Assembly: GCA_032433765.1 (NCBI GenBank)
Contig: JAVIAB010000046.1
Location: forward strand, 60,671,388-60,735,387
DNA: 64,000 bases
DNA from: Megaustenia siamemsis
Lineage: Eukaryota > Mollusca > Gastropoda > Stylommatophora > Ariophantidae
Reading direction: 5' to 3'
Part shown: positions 28,201 through 39,841 of the stretch, piece by piece
How positions within the stretch are numbered: position 1 is the stretch's first letter
Layout of the letters: every line of letters begins with the position of its first letter
The notes under the pieces: model-generated
Database searches by the model: none
What the model saw: only the letters and a program-made list of their open reading frames with translations
Told to the model about the DNA's origin: nothing
Made by a program: the position numbers and the translations under genes

Positions 28201-31200
28201 TGCCAGAATCAAGCACAACTATAGTTCATATCCAACTCTCACACAGCTTGTTTCTACCCTAAGAGTTGTCTTCAGTCTGAGAACTAACAAACTGACTGCC
28301 AGAATCAAGCACAACTATAGTTCATATCAAACTCTCACACATCATGTTTCTATCCTAAGTGTTGTCTGCAGTCTGAGAACTAACAAACTGACTGCCAGAA
28401 TCAAATACAACTATAGTTCATATCAAACTCTCACACACCATGTTTCTATCCCAAGAGTTGTCTTCAGTCTGAGAACTAACAAACTGACTGCCAGAATCAA
28501 GCACAACTATAGTTCATATCAAACTCTCACATAGCATGTTTCTACCCTAAGAGTTGTCTTCAGTCTGAGAACTAACAAACTGACTGCCAGAATCAAGCAC
28601 AACTATAGTTCATATCAAACTCTCACACATCATGTTTATGCTCTATGAGTTGTCTTCAGTCTGAGAGCTAACAAACTGACTGCCAGAATCAAGAACAACT
28701 ATAGTTCATATCAAACTCTCACACAGCTTGTTTATACCCTAAGAGTTGTCTTCAGCCTGGAGCTAACAAACTGACTGCCAGAATCAAGCACAACTATAGT
28801 TCATATCAAACTCTCACACAGCTGTTTCTACCCTAAGAGTTGTCTTCAGTCTGAGAACTAACAAACTGACTGCCAGAATCAAGGACAACTATAGTTCATA
28901 TCAAACTCACACACAGCATGTTTCTATCCTAAGAGTTGTCTTCAGTCTGAGAGCTAACAAATTGACTGCCAGAATCAAGTACAACTATAGTTCATATCAA
29001 ACTCTCACATAGCATGTTTCTAACCTAAGAGTTGTCTTTAGTCTGAAAGCTAACAAACTGACTGCCATAATCAAGCATGACTATAGTCCATATCAAACTC
29101 TCACACAGCTTGTTTCTACCCTAAGTGTTGTATGCAGCCTGAGAACTAGAAAACTGACTGCCAGAATCAAATACAACTGTAGTTCATATCAAACTCTCAC
29201 ACATCATGTTTCTATATAAGAGTTGTCTTCAGCCTGAGAACTAACAAACTGACTGCCAGAATCAAGCACAACTATAGTTCATATCAAACTCTCACATAGC
29301 ATGTTTCTACCCTAAGAGTTGTCTTCAGCCTGAGAGCCATCTGCCAGAATCAAGCACAACTATAGTTCATATCAAACTCTCACACAGCATGTTTCTACCC
29401 TAAGAGTTGTCTTCAGTCTGAGAACAAACAAATTGACTGCCAGAATCAAGCACAACTATAGTTCATATCAAACTCTCACACAGCATGTTTCTACCCTAAG
29501 AGTTGTCTTCAGCCTGAGAACTAACAAACTGACTGCCAGAATCAAGCACAACTATAGTTCATATCAAACTCTCACACAACATGTTTCTACCCTAAGAGTT
29601 GTCTTCAGCCTGAGAGCTAACAAACTGACTGCCAGAATCAAGCACAACTATAGTTCATATCAAACTCTCACACAATATATTTCTACCCTAAGAGTTGTCT
29701 TCAGCCTGAAAGCTAACTGCCAGAATCAAGCACAACTATAGTTCATATCAAACTCTCACACAGCATGTTTCTACCCTACGAGTTGTCTTCAGTCTGAGAA
29801 CTAACAAACTGACTGCCAGAATCAAGCACAACTATAGTTCATATCAAACTCTCACACAGCATTGTTTCTACCCTAAGAGTTGTCTTCAGCCTGAGAACTA
29901 ACAACTGACTGCCAGAATCAAGCGTGACTATAGTTATATCAAACTCTCACACATCATGTTTCTATCCTAAGTGTTGTCTTCAGCCTGAGAACTAACAAAC
30001 TGACTGCCAGAATCAAGACAACTATAGTTCATATCAAACTCTCACATAGCATGTTTCTGCCCTATGAGTTGTCTTCAGTCTGAGAGCTAACAAACTGACT
30101 GCCAGAATCAAGCACAACTATAGTTCATATCAAACTCTCACACAGCATGTTTCTATCCTAAGAGTTGTCTTCAGCCTGAGAGCAACTGCCAGAATCAGCA
30201 CCACAACTGTAGTTCATATCAACTCTCACATAGCATGTTTCTATCCTAAGAGTTGTCTTCAGTCTGAGAACTAACAAACTGACTGCCAGAATCAAGCACC
30301 ACAACTATAGTTCATATCAAACTCTCACACAGCATGTTTCTACCCTATGAGTTGTCTTCAGCCTGAGAACTAACAAACTGACTGCCAGAATCAAGCACAA
30401 CTATAGTTCATATCAAACTCTCACATATCTGTTTATACCTAAGAGTTGTCATCAGTCTGAGAGCTAACAAACTGACTGCCATAATCAAGCGTGACTATAG
30501 TTATATCAAACTCTCACACATCATGTTTCTATTATAAGTGTTGTATGCAGCCTGAGAACTAGCAAACTGACTGTCAGAATCAAATACAACTGTAGTTCAT
30601 ATCAAAATCTCTCACACCATGTTTCTATCCTAAGAGTTGTCTTCAGTCTGAGAACTAACAAACTGACTGCCAGAATCAAGCACAACTGTAGTTCATATCA
30701 AACTCTCACATAGCATGTTTCTGCCCTAAGAGTTGTCTTCAGTCTGAGAACTAACAAACTGACTGCCAGAATCAAGCACAACTATAGTTCATATCAAACT
30801 CTCACACAGCATGTTTCTATCCAAGAGTTGTCTTCAGCCTGAGAACAACTGCCAGAATCAAGCACAACATAGTTTATATCAAACTCTCACACAGCATGTT
30901 TCTATCCTAAGAGTTGTCTTCAGTCTGAGAACTAACAAACTGACTGCCAGAATCAAGCACAACTATAGTTCATATCAAACTCTCCATACATGTTTCTATC
31001 CCAAGAGTTGTCTTCAGCCTGAGAGCCAACTGCCAGAATCAAGCACAACTATAGTTTATATCAAACTCTCACACAGCATGTTTATGCTCTATGAGTTGTC
31101 TTCAGTCTGAGACTAACAAACTGACTGCCAGAATCAAGCACAACTATAGTTCATATCCAACTCTCACACAGCTTGTTTCTACCCTAAGAGTTGTCTTCAG

Positions 31201-31920
31201 TCTGAGAACTAACAAACTGACTGCCAGAATCAAGGACAACTATAGTTCATATCAAACTCTCACACAGCATGTTTCTAACCTAAGAGTTGTCTTCAGCCTG
31301 AGAGCCAAACTGCCAGAATCAAGCACAACTATAGTTCATATCAAACTCTCACACAGCATATTTCTACCCTAAGAGTTGTCTTCAGCCTGAGAGCTAACAA
31401 ACAGACTGCCAGAATCAAGCACAACTATAGTTCATATCAAACTATGACACAATATATTTCTACCCTAAGAGCTGTCTTCAGCCTAAAGCTAACTGCCAGA
31501 ATCAAGCACAACTATAGTTCATATCAAACTCTCACACAGCATGTTTCTACCCTACGAGTTGTCTTCAGTCTGAGAACTAACAAACTGACTGCCAGAATCA
31601 AGCACAACTATAGTTCATATCAAACTCTCACACAGCTTGTTTCTACCCTAAGAGTTGTCTTCAGCCTGAGAACTAACAAACTGACTGCCAGAATCAAGCG
31701 TGACTATAGTTATATCAAACTCTCACACATCATGTTTCTATCCTAAGTGTTGTATGCAGCCTGAGAACTAGCAAACTGACTGTCAGAATCAATACAACTG
31801 TAGTTCATATCAAACTCTCACACACCATGTTTCTATCCTAAGAGTTGTCTTCAGCCTGAGAACTAACAAACTGACTGCCAGAATCAAGCACAACTATAGT
31901 TCATATCAAACTCTCGCACA
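25201..31920. repeat. 6.72-kb higher-order repeat, copy 2 (near-consensus)
   Basis: The monomer order follows 18,480-25,200, with landmarks at 25,531, 26,068, 27,409 and 31,440. Most rare variants of the first copy are replaced by consensus bases, especially from 25,140 to 28,600, where many units are identical to the reference monomer. From about 29,860 onward it also carries many isolated one- to three-base gains and losses, for example 'gcattgtttc' (29,862), 'aatcagcacc' (30,193) and 'ctctccatacatg' (30,982). It is either a genuinely homogenised segment or one with consensus problems. Confidence 0.75.
25549..25836. repeat. Reference stretch: three consecutive consensus monomers
   Basis: These three units (25549-25644, 25645-25740, 25741-25836) are each exactly 96 bp. 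The first two are identical and the third differs only by cagcttg in place of cagcatg. They are a convenient reference for the family because they carry the majority base at essentially every position. Each contains the perfect 10-bp palindrome AACTATAGTT, a short inverted pair CAGTC/GACTG separated by 16 bases, and a single CCCTAA hexamer. In the frame starting at the second base of the unit there is no stop codon; the other two forward frames and all three reverse frames each hold stops in every unit. Confidence 0.95.
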
Positions 31921-32590
31921 TAGCATGTTTCTGCCCTATGAGTTGTCTTCAGTCTGAGAACTAACAAACTGACTGCCAGAATCAAGCACAACTATAGTTC
32001 ATATCAAACTCTCACACATCCTGTTTCTGCTCTATGAGTTGTCTTCAGTCTGAGAACTAACAAACTGACTGCCAGAATAAAGAACAACTATAGTTCATAT
32101 CAAACTCTCACACAGCTTGTTTATACCCTAAGAGTTGTCTTCAGCCTGGGAGCTAACAAACTGACTGCCAGATTCAAGCACAACTATAGTTCATATCAAA
32201 CTATGACACAATATATTTCTACCCTAAGAGCTGTCTTCAGCCTGAGAGCTAATTGCCAGAATCAAGCACAACTATAGTTCATATCAAACTCTCACATAGC
32301 ATGTTTCTGCCCTATGAGTTGTCTTCAGTCTGAGAACTAACAAACTAACTGCCAGAATCAAGCACAACTATAGTTCATATCAAACTCTCACACATCATGT
32401 TTATGCTCTATGAGTTGTCTTCAGTCTGAGAACTAACAAATGACAAGTCTCACACACAGCTTGTTTCTACCCTAAGAGTTGTCTTCAGTCTGAGAACGAA
32501 CAAACTGACTGCCAGAATCAAGGACAACTATAGTTCATATCAAAACTCTCACACATCATGTTTCTATCCTAAGAGTTGTCTTCAGTCTGA
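31921..32590. repeat. Satellite segment related to the next block at 1.1-kb offset
   Basis: This stretch matches 33,018-33,670 at an offset of about 1,100 bp. Both share the order 'cacatcctg' monomer, 'gattcaagcac' followed by 'aactatgacacaat', 'gagctaattgcc', then the 64-bp deleted monomer (32,443 here, 33,544 there) and 'gaacgaac'. It is probably a partial extra copy of the left part of the 3.63-kb block. The deleted monomer here is altered to 'gacaagtctcac'. Confidence 0.7.
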
Positions 32591-35500
32591 GAACTAACAA
32601 ACTGACTGCCAGAATCAAGGACAACTATAGTTCATATAAACTCTCACACATCATGTTTCTATAAAAGTTGTCTTATGTCTGAGAACTAACAAACTGACTG
32701 CCAGAATCAGGCACAACTATAGTTCATATCAATCTCTAACACAGTGTGTTCTACCCTACGAGTTGTCTTCAGTCTGAGAACTAACAAACTGACTGCCATA
32801 ATCAAGCACAACTATAGTTCATATCAAACTCTCACATAGCATGTTTCTATACCAAGAGTTGTCTTCAGCCTGAGAGCCAACTGCAGAATCAAGCACAACT
32901 GTATAGTTCATATCAAACTCTCACACATCATGTTTATGCTCTATGAGTTGTCTTCAGTCTGAGAACTAACAAACTGACTGCCAGAATCAAGCACAACTGT
33001 AGTTCATATCAAACTCTCGCATAGCATGTTTCTGCCCTATGAGTTGTCTTCAGTCTGAGAACTAACAAACTGACTGCCAGAATCAAGCACAACTATAGTT
33101 CATATCAAACTCTCACACATCCTGTTTATGCTCTATGAGTTGTCTTCAGTCTGAGAACTAACAAACTGACTGCCAGAATGAAGAACAACTATAGTTCATA
33201 TTAAACTCTCACACAGCTTGTTTATACCTAAGAGTTGTCTTCAGCCTGGGAGCTAACAAACTGACTGCCAGATTCAAGCACAACTATAGTTCATATCAAA
33301 CTATGACACAATATATTTCTACCCTAAGTGCTGTCTTCAGCCTGAGAGCTAATTGCCAGAATCAAGCACAACTATAGTTCATATCAAACTCTCACATATA
33401 ATGTTTCTGCCCTATGAGTTGTCTTCAGTCTGAGAACTAACAAACTAACTGCCAGAATCAAGCACAACTATAGTTCATATCAAACTCTCACACATCATGT
33501 TTACGCTCTATGAGTTGTCTTCACTCTGAGAACTAACAAACTGACAAACTCTCACACAGCTTGTTTCTACCCTAAGAGTTGTCTTCAGTCTGAGAACGAA
33601 CAAACTGACTGCCAGAATCAAGGACAACTATAGTTCATATCAAACTCTACACAGCATGTTTCTATCCTAAGAGTTGTCTTCAGTCTGAGAACTAACAAAT
33701 TGACTGCCAGAATCAAGCACAACTGTAGTTCATATCAAACTCTTACACAGCATGTTTCTATCCTAAGAGTTGTCTTCAGTCTGAGAACTAACAAATTGAC
33801 TGTCAGAATCAAGCACAACTATAGTTCATATCAAACTCTCACACATCATGTTCTACCCTAAGAGTTGTCTTCAGTCTGAGAACTAACAAATTGACTGCCA
33901 GAATCAAGCACAACTATAGTTCATATCAAACTCTCACACAGCTTGTTTCTACCCTAAGAGTTGTCTTCAGCCTGAGAACTAACAAACTGACTGCCAGAAT
34001 CAAGCACAACTATAGTTCATATCAAACTCTCACACAGCTTGTTTCTACCCTAAGAGTTGTCTTCAGTCTGAGGAATATCAAACTGACTGTCATAATCAAG
34101 CGTGAATATAGTATATATCAAACTCTCACACATCATGTTTCTATCCTAAGTGTTGTATGCAGCCTGAGAACTAGCAAACTGACTGTCAGAATCAAATACA
34201 ACTGTAGTTCATATCAAACTCTCACACACCATGTTTCTATCCTAAGAGTTGTCTTCAGTCTGAGAACTAACAAACTGACTGCCAGAATCAAGCACAACTG
34301 TAGTTCATATCAAACTCTCGCATAGCATGTTTCTGCCCTATGAGTTGTCTTCATCTGAGAACTAACAAACTGACTGCCAGAATCAAGCACAACTATAGTT
34401 CATATCAAACTCTCACACATCCTGTTTATGCTCTATGAGTTGTCTTCAGTCTGAGAACTAACAAACTGACTGCCAGAATGAAGAACAACTATAGTTATAT
34501 AAACTCTCACACAGCTTGTTTATACCCTAAGAGTTGTCTTCAGCCTGGGAGCTAACAAACTGACTGCCAGATTCAAGCACAACTATAGTTCATATCAAAC
34601 TATGACACAATATATTTCTACCCTAAGAGCTGTCTTCAGCCTGAGAGCTAATTGCCAGAATCAAGCACAACTGTAGTTCATATCAAACTCTCACATAGCA
34701 TGTTTCTGCCCTATGAGTTGTCTTCAGTCTGAGAACTAACAAACTAACTGCCAGAATCAAGCACAACTATAGTTCATATCAAACTCTCACATCATGTTTA
34801 TGCTCTATGAGTTGTCTTCAGTCTGAGAACTAACAAACTGACAAACTTTCACACAGCTTGTTTCTACCCTAAGAGTGTCTTCAGTCTGAGAACGAACAAA
34901 CTGACTGCCAGAATCAAGGACAACTATAGTTCATATCAAACTCTTACACAGCATGTTTCTATCCTAAGAGTTGTCTTCAGTCTGAGAACTAACAAACTGA
35001 CTGCCAGAATCAAGGACAACTATAGTTCATATCAACTCTCACACATCATGTTTCTATCCTAAAGTTGTCTTATGTCTGAGAACTAACAAACTGACTGCCA
35101 GAAAAGCACAACTATAGTTCATATCAAACTCTAACACAGTGTGTTTCTACCCTACGAGTTGTCTTCAGTCTGAGAACTAACAAACTGACTGCCAGAATCA
35201 AGCACAACTATAGTTCATATCAAACTCTCACACAGCATGCTTGTACCCTACAAGATGTCTTCAGTCTGAGAGCTAACAAACTGATTGCCATAATCAAGCA
35301 CAACTATAGTTCATATCAAACTCTCACATAGCATGTTCTATACCAAGAGTTGTCTTCAGCCTGAGAGTCAAATGCCAGAATCAAGCACAACAATAGTTTA
35401 TATCAAACTCTCACACAGCATGTTTCTATCCTAAGAGTTGTCTTCAGTCTGAGAACTAACAAACTGACTGCCAGAATCAAGCACAACTATAGTTCATATC

Positions 35501-36210
35501 CAAACTTTCACACATCCTGTTTATGCTCTATGAGTTGTCTTCAGCCTGGAGCTAACAAACTGACTGCCAGAATCAAGCACAACTATAGTTCATATCCAAC
35601 TCTCACACAGCTTATTTTCTACCCTAAGAGTTGTCTTCAGTCTGAGAACTAACAAACTGACTGCCAGAATCAAGCACAACTATAGTTCATATCAAACTCT
35701 CACACAGCATGTTTCTATCCTATGAGTTGTCTTCAGTCTAAGAAAACAAATTGCCTGCCAGAATCAAGTACAACTATAGTTCATATCAAACTCTCACATG
35801 GCATGTTTCTAACCTAAGAGTTGTATTTAGTCTGAAAGCTAACAAACTGACTGCCATAATCAAGCATGACTATAGTCCATATCAAACTCTCACACATCTT
35901 GTTTCTATCCTAAGTTTGTATGCAGCCTGAGAACTAGCAAACTGACTGCCAGAATCAAATACAACTGTAGTTCATATCAAACTCTCACACATCATGTTTC
36001 TATATAAGAGTTGTCTTCAGTCTGAGAACTAACAAATTGACTGCCATAATCAAGCACAACTATAGTTCATATCAAACTCTCACACAGCATATTTCTACCC
36101 TAAGAGTTGTCTTCAGCCTGACAGCAAACAATTGACTGCCATAATCAAGCACAACTATAGTTCATATCAAACTCTCACACAGCATGTTTCTATCCTACGA
36201 GTTGTCTTCA
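32591..36210. repeat. 3.63-kb higher-order repeat, copy 1
   Basis: Diagnostic monomers in order are 'tcttatgtctgag' with 'aatcaggcac' (about 32,670-32,710), 'cacagtgtgtt', the 32-bp-deleted monomer at 33,544 and 34,841, 'cgtgaatatag' (34,102), 'tgcttgtaccctacaag' (35,238) and 'gtatttagtctgaaag' (35,823). The same order recurs twice more at offsets of about 3,630 bp. This copy has several one-base losses against the other two, such as 'gtgtgttctacc' near 32,747 and 'aagagtgtc' near 34,873. Confidence 0.85.
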
Positions 36211-39200
36211 GTCTGAGAACTAACAAACTGACTGCCAGAATCAAGCACAACTATAGTTCATATAAAACTCTCACACACATGTTTCTATCCTAAAGTTGTC
36301 TTAGTCTGAGAACTAACAAACTGACTGCCAGAATCAGGCACAACTATAGTTCATATCAAACTCTCACACAGTGTGTTTCTACCCTACGAGTTGTCTTCAG
36401 TCTGAGAACTAACAAACTGACTGCCATAATCAAGCACAACTATAGTTCATATCAAACTCTCACATAGCATGTTTCTATACCAAGAGTTGTCTTCAGCCTG
36501 AAGAGCCAACTGCAGAATCAAGCACAACTGTAGTTCATATCAAACTCTCACACATCATGTTATGCTCTATGAGTTGTCTTCAGTCTGAGAACTAACAAAC
36601 TGACTGCCAGAATCAAGCACAACTGTAGTTCATATCAAACTCTCGCATAGCATGTTTCTACCCTATGAGTTGTCTTCAGTCTGAGAACTAACAAACTGAC
36701 TGCCAGAATCAAGCACAACTATAGTTCATATCAAACTCTCACACATCCTGTTTATGCTATGAGTTGTCTTCAGTCTGAGAACTAACAAACTGACTGCCAG
36801 AATCAAGACAACTATAGTTCATATTCAAACTCTCACACAGCTTGTTTCTACCCTAAGAGTTGTCTTCAGCCTGAGAGCTAACAAACTGACTGCCAGAATC
36901 AAGCACAACTATAGTTCATATCAAACTCTCACACAATATGTTTCTACCCTAAGAGTTGTCTTCAGCCTGAGAGCTAATTGCCAGAATCAAGCACAACTAT
37001 AGTTCATATCAAACTCTCACATATAATGTTTCTGCCCTAAGAGTTGTCTTCAGTCTGAGAACTAACAAACTGACTGCCAGAATCAAGCACAACTATAGTT
37101 CATATCAAACTCTCACACATCATGTTAGCTCTATGAGTTGTCTTCACTCTGAGAACTAACAAAATGACAAACTCTCACACAGCTTGTTTCTACCTAAGAG
37201 TTGTCTTCAGTCTGAGAACGAACAAACTGACTGCCAGAATCAAGGACAACTATAGTTCATATCAAACTCTTACACAGCATGTTTTCTATCCTAAGAGTTG
37301 TCTCAGTCTGAGAACTAACAAACTGACTGCCAGAATCAAGCACAACTGTAGTTCATATCAAACTCTTACACAGCATGTTTCTATCCTAAGAGTTGTCTTC
37401 AGTCTGAGAACTAACAAATTGACTGTCAGAATCAAGCACAACTATAGTTCATATCAAACTCTCACACATCATGTTTCTACCCTAAGAGTTGTCTTCAGTC
37501 TGAGAACTAACAAATTGACTGCCAGAATCAAGCACAACTATAGTTCATATCAAAACTCTCACACAGCTTGTTTCTACCCTAAGAGTTGTCTTCAGCCTGA
37601 GAACTAACAAACTGACTGCCAGAATCAAGCACAACTATAGTTCATATCCAAACTCTCACACAGCTGTTTCTACCCTAAGAGTTGTCTTCAGTCTGAGAAT
37701 ATCAAACTGACTGTCATAATCAAGCGTGAACTATAGTAATATCAAACTCTCACATCATGTTTCTATCCTAAGTGTTGTATGCAGCCTGAGAACTAGCAAA
37801 CTGACTGTCAGAATCAAATACAACTGTAGTTCATATCAAACTCTCACACACCATGTTTCTATCCTAAGAGTTGTCTTCAGTCTGAGAACTAACAAACTGA
37901 CTGCCAGAATCAAGCACAACTGTAGTTCATATCAAAACTCTCGCATAGCATGTTTCTGCCCTATGAGTTGTCTTCAGTCTGAGAACTAACAAACTGACTG
38001 CCAGAATCAAGCACAACTATAGTTCATATCAAACTCTCACACATCCTGTTTATGACTCTAGAGTTGTCTTCAGTCTGAGAACTAACAAACTGACTGCCAG
38101 ATGAAGAACAACTATAGTTCATATTAAACTCTCACACAGCTTGTTTATACCCTAAGAGTTGTCTCAGCCTGGGAGCTAACAAACTGACTGCCAGATTCAA
38201 GCACAACTATAGTTCATATCAAACTCTGACACAATATATTTCTACCCTAAGAGCTGTCTTCAGCCTGAGAGCTAATTGCCAGAATCAAGCACAACTGTAG
38301 TTCATATCAAACTCTCACAATCATGTTTCTGCCCTATGAGTTGTCTTCAGTCTGAGAACTAACAAATGACTGCCAGAATCAAGCACAACTATAGTTCATA
38401 TCAAACTCTCACACATCATGTTTATGCTCTAATGAATTGTCTTCAGTCTGAGAACTAACAAACTGACAAACTTTCACACAGCTTGTTTCTACCCTAAGAG
38501 TTGTCTTCAGTCTGAGAACGAACAAACTGACTGCCAGAATCAAGGACAACTATAGTTCATATCAAACTCTTACACAGCATGTTTCTATCCTAAGAGTTGT
38601 CTTCAGTCTGAGAACTAACAAACTGACTGCCAGAATCAAGGACAACTATAGTTCATATCAAACTCTCACACATCATGTTTCTATCCTAAAAGTTGTCTTA
38701 TGTCTGAGAACTAACAAACTGACTGCCAGAATCAGGCACAACTATAGTTCATATCAAACTCTAACACAGTGTGTTTCTACCCTACGAGTTGTCTTCAGTC
38801 TGAGAACTAACAAACTGACTGCCAGAATCAAGCACAACTATAGTTCATATCAAACTCTCACACAGCATGCTTGTACCCTACAAGATGTCTTCAGTCTGAG
38901 AGCTAACAAACTGATTGCCATAATCAAGCACAACTATAGTTCATATCAAACTCTCACATAGCATGTTTCTATACCAAGAGTTGTCTTCAGCCTGAGAGTC
39001 AAATGCCAGAATCAAGCACAACAATAGTTTATATCAAACTCTCACACAGCATGTTTCTATCCTAAGAGTTGTCTTCAGTCTGAGAACTAACAAACTGACT
39101 GCCAGAATCAAGCACAACTATAGTTCATATCCAACTTTCACACATCCTGTTTATGCTCTATGAGTTGTCTTCAGCCTGGAGCTAACAAACTGACTGCCAG

Positions 39201-39841
39201 AATCAAGCACAACTATAGTTCATATCAAACTCTCACACAGCTTATTTCTACCCTAAGAGTTGTCTTCAGTCTGAGAACTAACAAACTGACTGCCAGAATC
39301 AAGGACAACTATAGTTCATATCAAACTCTCACACAGCATGTTTCTATCCTATGAGTTGTCTTCAGTCTAAGAGCAAACAAATTGCCTGCCAGAATCAAGT
39401 ACAACTATAGTTCATATCAAACTCTCACATGGCATGTTTCTAACCTAAGAGTTGTATTTAGTCTGAAAGCTAACAAACTGACTGCCATAATCAAGCATGA
39501 CTATAGTCCATATCAAACTCTCACACATCTTGTTTCTATCCTAAGTGTTGTATGCAGCCTGAGAACTAGCAAACTGACTGCCAGAATCAAATACAACTGT
39601 AGTTCATATCAAACTCTCACACATCATGTTTCTATATAAGAGTTGTCTTCAGTCTGAGAACTAACAAATTGACTGCCATAATCAAGCACAACTATAGTTC
39701 ATATCAAACTCTCACACAGCATATTTCTACCCTAAGAGTTGTCTTCAGCCTGACAGCAACAAATTGACTGCCATAATCAAGCACAACTATAGTTCATATC
39801 AAACTCTCACACAGCATGTTTCTATCCTACGAGTTGTCTTC
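36211..39841. repeat. 3.63-kb higher-order repeat, copy 2
   Basis: Landmarks sit 3,623-3,630 bp after those of copy 1: the deleted monomers at 37,167 and 38,467 and 'tgcttgtaccctacaag' at 38,868. The left half (36,250-38,450) is unusually rich in isolated single-base indels compared with both neighbours, for example 'catgttagctctatg' (37,123), 'catgttttctatcc' (37,278), 'gtctcagtctg' (37,300) and 'aactatagtaatatc' (37,730). The right half is almost clean. Confidence 0.85.
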
